Positions 56,074 through 64,000 of a stretch of DNA of 64,000 nt are shown here, piece after piece. The stretch is from Verrucomicrobiota bacterium (lineage in GTDB: Bacteria > Verrucomicrobiota > Verrucomicrobiia > Verrucomicrobiales > Akkermansiaceae): NCBI GenBank assembly GCA_030835305.1, contig JAURPJ010000064.1:1-64000 (forward strand), in the 5' to 3' direction. Numbering within the stretch: the first letter of the stretch is position 1; every line of letters begins with the position of its first letter. The notes under the pieces are model-generated. The model saw only the letters and a program-made list of their open reading frames with translations, did no database searches and was not told where the DNA came from. Made by a program: the position numbers and the translations under genes.

Positions 56074-56626
56074 TTACTTGGAGATCAAAGATTCATTCTT
56101 TCTGAAATGATCCGCGACAAGCAGTCGCCCGTCACTCACAGCCTGATCTGGTGAAATACCAAGTTCTTGACGAAATTGCTGTTCCATCGCAGCACGCTGC
56201 AAGAGCAGCCGTTTCGGTTCCTCCAAAGGCCGACCGATTCCAGGCAACTGAAGCGCCGGCGACCTAAAACTACTCATTTCGAGATATTCGGCAACCAGAT
56301 TGACCGACTCGTTTGAGTTGCGGCCATCGATCACCACCTCTACTGCGATCTCATCGCTAATCGATAGGCAGCTCCAACATCATATCGGCAAAGAAATTCC
56401 GCTTTTCCTGCGGGGTTGAAATCTCCTTCAATTCAGAAACAAAATTGGCGACCATAATCATCTTTTCCTGACTCTGCTCTCTTCCGGACGGGCCTCTCTG
56501 ACTTCGAGCAGAAGTGCCGATTCGAGACTCCGGATGAGGCTCACCAGCCTCGACGTTTTTCGACTCACTCGCCTCCCGAGCACAAAACACTGAGAGGATG
56601 AACCTGATTTTGGAGAACTTCGTCAT
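56074..56626 (-). pseudogene. Two overlapping-frame small ORFs, possibly one frameshifted gene
   Basis: An 89-residue frame (56626-56357) ends FFADMMLELPID. An 87-residue frame (GTG 56337 to 56074) runs VVIDGRNSNESVNLVAEYLEM to NESLISK. Upstream of its start the second frame already reads SDEIAVEV, directly after where the first ends, so a single base change could join them into about 180 residues. I recognise no family. The area is adjacent to other gene remnants, so decay is plausible. Confidence 0.35.
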
Positions 56627-57060
56627 TCTTTAAAAAAGGGGGGATTATGCCTCCCACAATATGGATGAAGCAGTTGGAAGCGTTAAGGTCAGCCTCGACA
56701 AGAGGATATCCATTGAAAGAAACTCCGGCGTTGGAAAAATCAACGACTAAACGTCCTCCAATAGTTCGCACAATCTCACCATCGGTCAGGTCGGCGGAAG
56801 TGATTTGGCCAAAGGCAACATGGCGAAGCAGGCCCCGACACAGGGCCCGCTTGTCCTCGAGCAATGCACCCAGTGCGTCTACTGAAATAGCAGCGAAGGC
56901 CACGTTGGTGAGAGCAAAAATCGTCGGGCGATCAATTTCGGCGTGAGTCTCAACGAGACCGGTTTCGGTAACAGCAGTGACCAAAATGGAATATTGCTCA
57001 AGGCCAGCAAGTCGCTCGACAAGCTTCTGGGTCCGGGAAGCACTCTTTCTACATCTGAAC
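56565..57060 (-). pseudogene. Fasciclin-domain remnant, 5' end lost
   Basis: The frame reads KLVERLAGLEQYSILVTAV, TIFALTNVAFAAISVDALGALL, LLRHVAFGQITSADL, NGYPLVEADLNASNCFIHIV and ends at 56565. This is the order of a fasciclin domain (FTVFAPTNEAFAAL, YHVV, SNGVIHVI in normal members). No ATG or signal peptide is present; TTG 56984 is the only start-like codon and would cut into the domain. The left boundary of an IS30 remnant lies right upstream. The gene probably lost its start through the insertion. Confidence 0.6.
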
Positions 57061-57066
57061 TGCGCT

Positions 57067-57545
57067 TCAGCCTTTTGAGGCGGCTAGCGCAATTGAGTCA
57101 GTGGGAAAAAAGAGGTCATTTGGGGTTTGGAAGTCAAGGCATTTGCGAGGTCTTCGGTTGGGTTTGTCTTGAACATTCTTCACGTCTTTCGAGTTGATTG
57201 CTGAGAAGTCGGTTTTCTTCGGGAAGTATTGGCGAGCCAGCCAGTTTGTGTTCTCGTTGGAACCCCGCTCCCACGAGTGATACGGGTGGGCGAAGTAGGC
57301 TTGCGCTTCCATGATCTCAGTCAGGAGTTCGTGCATCGTGACAAGAACCGGTCCGCTCGGGCGGCCAATGACAGCATCCATTTCTCAATCTACCATCCGG
57401 GTGCGTTTTTCGACTATCGGAGGCCGTTGATCGATCATGACTTGGTTCTTGATGCGGCCCCGGCGTTCTTTTCCCGCACTTCGATCTCGGTAAGATTTGG
57501 CAGGATGTCGCAGGAAGCGGTGGAGATCTCCGCCGGACTGTGGGA
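57067..57545 (-). pseudogene. IS30-family transposase remnant
   Basis: In one minus-strand frame the sequence reads GGDLHRFLRHPAKSYRDR, KERRGRIKNQVMIDQRPPIVEKRTRMVD, then TGA, then EMDAVIGRPSGP. The IS30 consensus has D-W-E-G-D at the stop, so TGG has become TGA. After VLVTM a large part of the core is missing, and the frame resumes with YFAHPYHSWERGSNENTNWLARQYFPK and NRRPRKCLDFQTPNDLFF, the C-terminal end of IS30 transposases with the last catalytic Glu. It cannot encode an active enzyme. Shown stretches are separate motifs. Confidence 0.8.
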
Positions 57546-57626
57546 AGACGCTGAACAAAGGGACGATTCGCCCAAGATTTTTTTCTGATTAATTTTGGGA
57601 CCGCACCAAGTCTCCGGTTCACAACA

Positions 57627-57732
57627 TCCGTAATCCTTCGCCGTGCCTCATCGGGTGGGCCCTCCCCCAAAGTGAACCCCTTCCACCCGGACACCACTTC
57701 GCCGTCGCTTTGTTGGTCGAACGGATTACGGA
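57627..57732. repeat. Nested inverted repeat
   Basis: TCCGTAATCC (57627-57636) and GGATTACGGA (57723-57732) are perfect 10-base inverted repeats, extended inward by TTCG-CC/GG-CGAA with one bulge. Inside, CGGGTGG (57652-57658) and CCACCCG (57683-57689) form a second perfect stem. The whole could fold into one 106-base branched hairpin. It could be a REP/MITE-like element or a small structured RNA. Confidence 0.45.
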
Positions 57733-57839
57733 GTATTGTGCGAAGTCATCAATACTCGCTTGATATTCCCAACTCATAATCCATCGCCCTTTTAAATTTC
57801 CTCCTTTTAAATCCATCGAGCAACCTTAGCGTCCCATCA

Positions 57840-59330
57840 ATGATGCGAACGATCACGCGAATTCTGATACCAGTGGTTCTGTGCACCTCCCTTCCAGGAC
57901 AGCTCAAGGAGCCCCAGACCGCTCCCAGTAATCAGCTGGCTCCGCAGCCAACCCTTTATGATTCAGTCGTAAAGATCGAGGTGGCGACCCAGGTTCCGGA
58001 TTATCGCACTCCCTGGAACAGCGGCCGCTTCAGCGGAGGAACAGGGACAGGTTTTATTATCGGCCCTAACCAGATCCTGACAAACGCACACGTCGTCTCG
58101 GACAACCGCCGCCTTCTGGTGACCCGCCGTGGATCTTCGCAGAAGCACGTGGCCCGGGTGCGTCACATCGCGCACGACTGCGATCTTGCTCTCATTGAGC
58201 TCCAAGATTTCCGTCCATTCGAAGGTCTTCCCTACCTGGATTTTGGAAAGATGCCGAAGCTGGAAAACCGTGTCAGCGCAATCGGCTACCCTGTGGGAGG
58301 GGAGCGCCTCTCGGTCACGCAAGGAGTCGTTTCACGGATCGACTTCAGTAGCTACAGCCACTCCCGCGCCGACTCCCACCTCGTCATTCAGATCGATGCC
58401 GCCATCAATCCTGGCAACTCGGGCGGCCCCGTGGTCCAGGATGGCAAGGTCGTGGGTGTCGCCTTTCAGGGAAACACCCAAGCCGATAACGTGGGCTACA
58501 TCATCCCCACTCCGGTCGTAAAGCGCTTTCTGAAGGACATCTCCGATGGCAAATACGACCACTACATGGACCTCGGGATCTCGCCCTTTCCGCTTTTCAA
58601 TCCTGCAATGCGCAAAGCCTACCAGCTCCCGGCCGACGGAAAAGGAGTCCTCGTCGCCAACGTGGTTCCCGGTGGACCAGCCGACGGCATTCTGAAGCGC
58701 GGTGATGTCCTTCTTAGCATCGATGGAAATACCATCGACAGCGCCGGGAACATTCGCATCGCGGGTGAATTCGTCGACATGAACGAAATTGTGGAGCGCA
58801 AATTTGCGGGCGACAAAGTGTCCCTAACTCTCATCCGCAAAGGCAAGGGACTGAAGAAAGATCTCATCTTGAGGGAATTCCCCTACTCCCGGATTTATGC
58901 CATCCAATACGAAGAGGTCCCACGTTACACCTTCTTCGCCGGATTGGTTTTCCAACCCTTGAACCTTAATCTTTTCGCGACCTTCAAATTCAACGACCGC
59001 CGCCTTCGTCAGATCTTTGCCGACTACGTCTCACGCGGGCTCTTCAAGGACATGGAAGATGTCGTTGTTCTGACCCGCGTTGAGAACGACCGGCTCACCA
59101 CTCGCATGGGTGGATTCACCGGCATGGCCGTCTCCAAGGTGAACGGTCAAAAAATCAAGACGCTTCGCCAACTTCATGAGATCCTGAATGCTCCGAATCC
59201 CCCGGAGTATCACGTCATTGAATTCAACGGAGGCAACCGCCCTCTCGTGATTCCAAGCGCCGAGGTCCCGACGGCTCAAAAGCGGATCATGGCTCAAGTC
59301 GGGATCACCAAGGCCGCACAACTCGACTAG
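57840..59330 (+). CDS. Secreted DegP/HtrA-like serine protease with PDZ domain
   Basis: The 496-residue protein starts with a signal peptide (ITRILIPVVLCTSLPGQ). The trypsin-like domain covers about 40-250 with a full triad: His84 in TNAHVV, Asp115 in HDCDLALIE, and Ser194 in NPGNSGGPVV. A PDZ domain follows (about 265-355, GVLVANVVPGGPADGILKRGDVLLSIDG). A second, less clear PDZ-like part lies at about 420-480 (GMAVSKVNGQKIKTLRQL). It is likely a periplasmic quality-control or processing protease. A paralogue without the triad follows after 33 bases. Confidence 0.92.
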   Translation: MMRTITRILIPVVLCTSLPGQLKEPQTAPSNQLAPQPTLYDSVVKIEVATQVPDYRTPWNSGRFSGGTGTGFIIGPNQILTNAHVVSDNRRLLVTRRGSSQKHVARVRHIAHDCDLALIELQDFRPFEGLPYLDFGKMPKLENRVSAIGYPVGGERLSVTQGVVSRIDFSSYSHSRADSHLVIQIDAAINPGNSGGPVVQDGKVVGVAFQGNTQADNVGYIIPTPVVKRFLKDISDGKYDHYMDLGISPFPLFNPAMRKAYQLPADGKGVLVANVVPGGPADGILKRGDVLLSIDGNTIDSAGNIRIAGEFVDMNEIVERKFAGDKVSLTLIRKGKGLKKDLILREFPYSRIYAIQYEEVPRYTFFAGLVFQPLNLNLFATFKFNDRRLRQIFADYVSRGLFKDMEDVVVLTRVENDRLTTRMGGFTGMAVSKVNGQKIKTLRQLHEILNAPNPPEYHVIEFNGGNRPLVIPSAEVPTAQKRIMAQVGITKAAQLD

Positions 59331-59363
59331 TCATTCATTTTCAATCCCAACGGATTCCATTCC

Positions 59364-60815
59364 ATGAAAAAACTTCTCTTCGCCCTGATTCTTCTTCAGC
59401 CACTCGTTGCGGCCCCCGAAGACTCACTCGTCAGGATCAATTCAACCATTCAGACATACAGCGCGTCCCAGCCCTGGGAAAAGACCCCTCCGCGATCCCG
59501 ACGTGGACTTGGTACCCTTCTTCCGGGTAATCGCATTCTGACCACCGCCGCGATGGCTGCGGACTCGATATATATCGAGCTCCAATCGGCCGACAGCACC
59601 CAAACCGTCCCGGCCAAGGTGACCGCCATCGACTACGAAGCCAATCTTGCTTTGCTCACTCCAGATGCCAGGCCCGGCTTCTTGTCGGAGCTCAAGGCCA
59701 CCAAGATCGCTTCTCCGGCCAAACCAAGCGACGAAATCGAACTTCTGCAATTGGAGACCAATGGTGACCCTCTGTCCACGACCGGTAAAATTCGCTCCAT
59801 GGAATTACTCAGCACCTTTGTGAGCGGGCAATACTTCCTCGGCTACGTCGTGAAGGCCTCAATGCAAACTTCCGGAAACTCGTTTACCCTGCCTGCCTTC
59901 CGAAATGGCAAACTCACCGGGATTCTCACCAGCTATGATTCCAAAGATCAGATTTGCGATGTGATCTCCATCGATATCATCTCGGCATTCCTCAAAGATG
60001 CCGAAGATGGAAATTACGAAGGATTCCCAAGCCTTGGCATCGGAACCGCCACCACCGAGGACCCACACTTTCGCGGTTGGTTGAAGCTGCCCAAAGACAA
60101 GGGAGGTCTTTATGTCACCCGGGTGCTACCAAAGGGTTCGGCAGCCAAGGTTGGGATGAAAGAAGGAGACGTAATCCTTGGCGTTAGTAGCTTTGCCATC
60201 GACCGACGGGGATACTTTGAGCATCCGGACTACGGAAAACTTTTCTGGCCACACCTGGTACGTGGACGCCCTATTATGGGCTCCAAAGTGGCGATCGAGG
60301 TCCTGCGGGACGGCAACGTCCAAACCATCGAAGCCACCCTTGAAAAGGCGCCCGCGCCTCTGGTTCCCGGCTATCTCTATGACGAAGCCCCTCCCTTTCT
60401 TATCAAAGGTGGACTCGTTTTCCAGGAACTCTCCAAACCGTATCTTGAAGCCTTTGGCAAAGAGTGGGCAGCCCGCGCCCCCCTCAACTTGCTCGACGTC
60501 TTGAGCAGCCCGGAAGATTACGAACGAGGCCGCCGCCGGGTTGTCGTGCTGACCCGCGTTGTGGCGACGGAGGCCACCATCGGATACGACCGACTCGGCA
60601 GCCAGATCATCAAGTCGGTGAATGGCAACGCTGTGAAAGGACTCCCCGAGCTGGCAAAGGCTCTGGAAACCGTTCCGGGAAATGGCATTCACACCATCGA
60701 AACAGACGAAGAACCCTACCAAATTTTCCTCGACGAAGCCCTCTCCGACCGGGTTGACCGGGATTTCGTGACACGTGGCCTGCCGACTCTGAAAAGACTT
60801 TACGAAGTCGAGTAA
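59364..60815 (+). CDS. Inactive HtrA-like paralogue (pseudoprotease) with PDZ domain
   Basis: The 483-residue protein has a signal peptide (LLFALILLQPLVAA) and is collinear with the protease just upstream: same spacing of protease-like domain, PDZ (about 250-330, GGLYVTRVLPKGSAAKVGMKEGDVILGV) and C-terminal module (VVVLTRVVATEATIGYDRLG). The catalytic His is replaced (ILTTAAMA, Ala63), the Asp is replaced (YEANLALL, Asn94), and only Ser173 in SGNSFT remains without the GG. It cannot act as a normal serine protease. A regulatory or binding partner of the active protease is likely. Both are probably one operon. Confidence 0.85.
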   Translation: MKKLLFALILLQPLVAAPEDSLVRINSTIQTYSASQPWEKTPPRSRRGLGTLLPGNRILTTAAMAADSIYIELQSADSTQTVPAKVTAIDYEANLALLTPDARPGFLSELKATKIASPAKPSDEIELLQLETNGDPLSTTGKIRSMELLSTFVSGQYFLGYVVKASMQTSGNSFTLPAFRNGKLTGILTSYDSKDQICDVISIDIISAFLKDAEDGNYEGFPSLGIGTATTEDPHFRGWLKLPKDKGGLYVTRVLPKGSAAKVGMKEGDVILGVSSFAIDRRGYFEHPDYGKLFWPHLVRGRPIMGSKVAIEVLRDGNVQTIEATLEKAPAPLVPGYLYDEAPPFLIKGGLVFQELSKPYLEAFGKEWAARAPLNLLDVLSSPEDYERGRRRVVVLTRVVATEATIGYDRLGSQIIKSVNGNAVKGLPELAKALETVPGNGIHTIETDEEPYQIFLDEALSDRVDRDFVTRGLPTLKRLYEVE

Positions 60816-60825
60816 GCGGTCTCTT

Positions 60826-61962
60826 TTAATTCGTTGGGATCTTCAGCGTCTGGCCAATCCGTAACATGTCGGATTGAATTCCATTGGCCTTTTTAATCGC
60901 CAAGACTGACACCTTGTAGCGACGTGCAAGAACGCTGAGGGTGTCTCCACGAACTACCCTGTAACTGATATACTCCGGTAGCGGATCCGGTTCTTCGACT
61001 ACCGGAGACCTTAAATCGGGTTCACTTGTGGAATCCGGCTCGGACCCAGGGTCGTCGCTGCCTAATTCCGGAGCATTTTCAATCTCTTCAACCACCTCGG
61101 CACGAGCAGGCACCTCGGGCTCATCCGGCTCAGTTCCGGGATCAGTTGTTTCCAGTTCGCCAATCACTACTCCCACTTCTCCCAAGGTCTCGCCTGCTTC
61201 CGAGGCACTCGTTGGCTCCGGAGCCGGGCCATCTGTCATATCCGGCCCAGAGGTAGATTCGGAAGCTTCTCCCGTTTCTTTAGTCACCTCTTCCAGAGGA
61301 GTCACTTCCGGAGAAACAACAATCGCATCATTGGTCGCATCGACGAGGTCAGGTAAGCCTTCTGGCTCGATTTCAGCTTCAGATGACTCAATTCCAGAGC
61401 CTGTCAACCCTGGCGGCGGAGTCGGTGGCACCGCGCCTTCCGGGCCCGTTTCCCGGGTCAACGGAGCAATCTCATCTTCATTTAAAGCCAGATCCGGGCC
61501 TTCTCCCTCGATCGGTCGCGCCCCAACCGGAAGAACCATGACGAGCTGATGAATCGCCTTTCCGGTGGAGTCGGTGAAGACTTGGCTCGCGCTTCGCTCC
61601 ATGCCATTTCGCAAGCGAGTAATCTCGTATTGGAAAAGAGACTCGGCCTCCAATCCCCAAACTGCCTCCGCAATCAAATACTTGCCTGAATCAAGGGTTT
61701 GCTGAATAGCCCGATATTGATTCTCACCTTTGTGGACCCTCCCCTCGATTTCCGCAAAATAGTCTCCAATCGGGAGTTGCTCCTTGGCGAACATGAGACC
61801 GGCCTTGCTCATCCACGGGCCAAACTCAGCCTCGCGCGCCAACTCCTCGGTGGTGAGGCTTTGCTGGACTTCACCTTGCGGCTTCTTTGGAACGTCGCAG
61901 GAAGTGATCAGGGCCATCAAACCAATGGCGATGGAATGTTTGGCGGCAGAATGAATTTTCAT
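60826..61962 (-). CDS. LysM-domain lipoprotein
   Basis: The 378-residue protein starts with a lipoprotein signal (IAIGLMALITSC, Cys near 23). The N-terminal third (about 35-150) is a folded region of unknown type (FGPWMSKAGLMFAKEQLPIGDYFAEIEG in part). A long acidic Pro/Glu/Ser/Thr-rich linker follows (about 165-325). The C-terminus is a LysM domain (about 331-376, YRVVRGDTLSVLARRYKVSVLAIKKANG and RIGQTLKIP), which binds peptidoglycan. It probably tethers the outer or inner membrane to the wall. It converges on the pseudoprotease gene with a 10-base gap. Confidence 0.85.
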   Translation of the reverse strand: MKIHSAAKHSIAIGLMALITSCDVPKKPQGEVQQSLTTEELAREAEFGPWMSKAGLMFAKEQLPIGDYFAEIEGRVHKGENQYRAIQQTLDSGKYLIAEAVWGLEAESLFQYEITRLRNGMERSASQVFTDSTGKAIHQLVMVLPVGARPIEGEGPDLALNEDEIAPLTRETGPEGAVPPTPPPGLTGSGIESSEAEIEPEGLPDLVDATNDAIVVSPEVTPLEEVTKETGEASESTSGPDMTDGPAPEPTSASEAGETLGEVGVVIGELETTDPGTEPDEPEVPARAEVVEEIENAPELGSDDPGSEPDSTSEPDLRSPVVEEPDPLPEYISYRVVRGDTLSVLARRYKVSVLAIKKANGIQSDMLRIGQTLKIPTN

Positions 61963-62117
61963 GGGAACGGGGTGAGAACTAAATTTCGATGTCAGGCCGA
62001 ATTGTTTCTAAAGTTCAAGATATCATCGATCAACGCGATTGAGAAGCTTCCATTGTCTTCCAAAAAAACCGTGCCGCCCCGACCAGGGGCGATACGTCTT
62101 GGAAGTAAAAATTCGCG

Positions 62118-62486
62118 CTACTCGATTCCCAGCTCCTGCTTGAAGTCGCGGCGCAAGTTGCGCTTGGCGAGATTCACCATCACGTCCACGTTGATATGAG
62201 GAGCATCAGCATCGAAACCCTTGGAGTAATTAAAGAGATGCTTCGGAAAGTATTCCGTGAATCCCTCCCGTTCCTTGTCGGTGAGTCTCCCCCAGACCCC
62301 AAAATTCAGGGTTCGCGCAAGTTTCTGCTTCATCTTGAGGGTCAATTTTCTCCCCTGACAGGCTCGTTGCACCTGTTTGTGGGTCAATTGCTCTGGCGAA
62401 GCCTCGACAAGATCGTGATTCGAAAGCCCCCATCCTTCGAGCAATGTCGCCAAAGGCTGTGGTCCGAAATCCCGCTCTTCAATCAT
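62118..62486 (-). CDS. Small protein of unknown function
   Basis: The 122-residue protein has no signal or membrane segment. Its middle (about 20-60, LSNHDLVEASPEQLTHKQVQRACQG and KLTLKMKQKLARTLNF) has the helical pattern of a small HTH-like fold. The rest is charged (FPKHLFNYSKGF, LAKRNLRRDFKQELG). It begins 9 bases after the desaturase gene in the same direction, so it is probably in the same operon. I do not recognise a named family. Confidence 0.65.
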   Translation of the reverse strand: MIEERDFGPQPLATLLEGWGLSNHDLVEASPEQLTHKQVQRACQGRKLTLKMKQKLARTLNFGVWGRLTDKEREGFTEYFPKHLFNYSKGFDADAPHINVDVMVNLAKRNLRRDFKQELGIE

Positions 62487-62495
62487 TCCGGGGGA

Positions 62496-63605
62496 CTAGG
62501 CGTTCACGAGGCGAAGATCGCGGAGACGGCGAACCAGCTCGCGGGTTTCACGCTGCCACTGGCGGAGAGTTGAACGGGAAGCCTCAAGTGATTGGGAAAC
62601 CGAAGATTCCAGCTCGCTCAGATTCTTTTTAAGCTGAACCAAAAGCTCGTCAACCCGGGCCATGGCATGCTCACAGATGGTGCCTTCCTTCGAATTGAGC
62701 TCGGCGAGTCTGGCTTCGGCCTTGCGCTGGGCCTCTCTCATTTCTGCCGCAACAATCTTGCTCTCGGGGACGCGACGTAGATTACTGACGAGACCTAGCT
62801 TGTGAAGAAGCATGATGGTCCACTTGGTTGGATCAAAGTTCCAGGCCTTCACACCGTTGCGGTAGTCGTGCTGGAATTCGTGGTGATAGTTGTGATACCC
62901 CTCGCCATAGGTGACGAGAGCCATGATCCAGCTGTCGCGAGCACTGCAGCGGGTCGAGTAAGGCTGGTTGCCAAGGGTATGGCAAAGCGAGTTGATGAAG
63001 AAGGTTGACTGCTGGACCAAGACGACGCGCAGAGCACCCACCACGAGGAAGCCACCGAGCGCTCCCACCATTCCACCCATCACGAAGTAGCCAATAACAG
63101 CCGGGAGAATGAGTCCTGCAATGAAAGCAATGACGACGTAGTGCTTATCCTGAAAACGGACCAAGGCATCTTTTTGAAGATCCTTGACGTTATCGATTGG
63201 CTGGGGAGCATTGAGCTTAAAAAGAATCCATCCGATGTGCGCCCAGAAAAAGCCCTTGGAAATATCATAGGGGTCTTCGTCGTGATCGGTGTGCTTGTGA
63301 TGGCGTCGGTGGTCCGAAGCCCAGTGCACTACCGAGTTTTCGAAAGCACAGGCTCCGAAAACCAGAGTGAAAAGACGCACCGGCCAGGTCGCCTTGAATG
63401 ACAAGTGAGAGAATAAACGGTGATAGCCAAGCGTGATACTCAGGCCAGTCGCAACCATATAAAAGGCGAAAAGGCTCCACATGATCCAATTGAGATCATG
63501 CATGAAAAGGAAAATGGGAGCCGCAACGACTCCGAGGACAGTAATGCCGAAGAGGAAAGAGGTATTCACCCAGTTAACCCGATAAAATGGAATTCGATGA
63601 TTCAT
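62496..63605 (-). CDS. Membrane acyl-CoA desaturase with C-terminal coiled coil
   Basis: I use ATG 63605 (369 residues) because the fold begins with FYRVNWVNTSFLFGITVLG; the longer frame to 63758 is low-complexity. The three His boxes of delta-9 type desaturases are present: HRLFSH (about 60-65), HRRHHKH (near 97-103) and NYHHEF (near 240-245). Four membrane helices surround them. The enzyme uses di-iron and O2 to put a double bond in fatty acids. After about residue 285 comes an unusual charged coiled coil (EMREAQRKAEARLAELNSKE, VDELLVQLKKNLSELESSV) up to the end. Confidence 0.9.
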   Translation of the reverse strand: MNHRIPFYRVNWVNTSFLFGITVLGVVAAPIFLFMHDLNWIMWSLFAFYMVATGLSITLGYHRLFSHLSFKATWPVRLFTLVFGACAFENSVVHWASDHRRHHKHTDHDEDPYDISKGFFWAHIGWILFKLNAPQPIDNVKDLQKDALVRFQDKHYVVIAFIAGLILPAVIGYFVMGGMVGALGGFLVVGALRVVLVQQSTFFINSLCHTLGNQPYSTRCSARDSWIMALVTYGEGYHNYHHEFQHDYRNGVKAWNFDPTKWTIMLLHKLGLVSNLRRVPESKIVAAEMREAQRKAEARLAELNSKEGTICEHAMARVDELLVQLKKNLSELESSVSQSLEASRSTLRQWQRETRELVRRLRDLRLVNA

Positions 63606-63846
63606 AAATATTATGTCTGTTCTTTGGAGCCTACCTGTTGATCTGTGTGCAGCTTCCTCCTCTCGAGAATACCAATTGTGAGACCAACATGCGAGAGCCA
63701 ATTTCAGATCGGCTGGAAAACTGGATCTCTCGGCAAAAACTTTCACTATTTTAGACACTTTGAAACCTGGCCAAGACTCTCAAATTGACTCACATTTTTT
63801 GTCAGACATGCTCTTTCCCGCCGTATCCTAATTACTGCTAAATCTA

Positions 63847-64000
63847 ATGAAGAACCTCTTTGCTCTCTCACTTCTGGCCAGCGTGCCTCTCTTTGCAGCC
63901 CATCCGGGCCAGGCACCTTACGAACTCTACTGCGGGGCTTGCCACGCCCCCGATGGCAAAGGCATTAGCGGCGGTCAATTCCCCCCTCTCGCCAATAGCG
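63847..64000 (+). CDS. Secreted cytochrome c domain protein, N-terminal part
   Basis: The reading frame runs off the right end of the window. The 51 visible residues have a signal peptide (NLFALSLLASVPLFAA) and a c-type heme motif CGACH followed by APDGKGISGG. This matches single-heme cytochrome c modules used in periplasmic electron transfer, often fused to larger dehydrogenase parts in Verrucomicrobiota. What follows the cytochrome domain is not known. Confidence 0.8.
   Translation, partial: MKNLFALSLLASVPLFAAHPGQAPYELYCGACHAPDGKGISGGQFPPLANS

Noticed and set aside
57619-57816. 65-residue open frame upstream of the HtrA gene
   Set aside because: A good Shine-Dalgarno-like AAGGAGG precedes it, but its C-terminal half is made of the inverted-repeat element, and no family is seen.

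Overview
The window looks like a chromosomal segment of a Verrucomicrobiota bacterium, probably a marine or sediment polysaccharide degrader of the Verrucomicrobiales. The evidence is the mix of a PEP-CTERM protein, autotransporter-type beta-strand repeats, a DUF1592/DUF1552 pair with c-heme motifs, a CotH/lamin-tail protein, an iduronate-2-sulfatase-type sulfatase, several SGNH/SASA esterases, a Reg_prop sensor kinase, and housekeeping genes of a Gram-negative cell (rpmI-rplT-pheS, asnS, thiC, tdk, ychF). The genus cannot be named from the sequence alone.

Layout. 1-661 is the 3' end of thiC. 1114-7701 is a run of secreted proteins (PhoD-like phosphatase, SASA esterase, PDZ/HEAT protein, ThuA-like protein). 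7834-8790 encodes a bacterial protein arginine methyltransferase homologue. 9068-18096 holds four secreted proteins: a CotH/lamin-tail protein, a PEP-CTERM protein, a GH10-like protein that lacks the usual acid/base Glu, and a PATR-type adhesin sharing a domain with the PEP-CTERM protein. A palindrome TGTCAC-N8-GTGACA (two exact copies, one partial) sits in front of these genes. 18349-22071 is a two-component system with a beta-propeller sensor and a LuxR-type regulator, followed by tRNA-Thr(CGU). 22678-27340 is the DUF1592/DUF1552 pair. Then come tdk, two esterases, a TrkA-C membrane protein, a Ser/Thr kinase with HEAT repeats, nhaC, asnS, rpmI-rplT-pheS, glutaredoxin, a YheT hydrolase, a secreted hydrolase and a sulfatase.

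43626-53641 reads as a compact beta-1,3-glucan (laminarin) utilisation locus: GH81 endo-glucanase, LacI regulator, GPH-type symporter, a 1133-residue phosphorylase-like enzyme, and a secreted protein with carbohydrate-binding-like domains. Three copies of one operator-like sequence (consensus RTTGCATWAWRTTRCAY) lie in the two divergent promoter regions. A plausible scheme is outside cleavage by GH81, capture by the binding protein, symport of oligosaccharides, and phosphorolysis inside, all under the LacI protein.

53638-64000 holds an ovothiol-type methyltransferase, a lipoprotein gene with two apparent frameshifts, ychF, a patch of decayed genes (frameshifted ORFs, a fasciclin remnant, an IS30 transposase remnant and a nested inverted repeat), a DegP/HtrA-like protease next to a paralogue that has lost its catalytic His and Asp, a LysM lipoprotein, a fatty acid desaturase with a coiled-coil tail, and the start of a cytochrome c gene. 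All calls come from reading the sequence; no database search was run.
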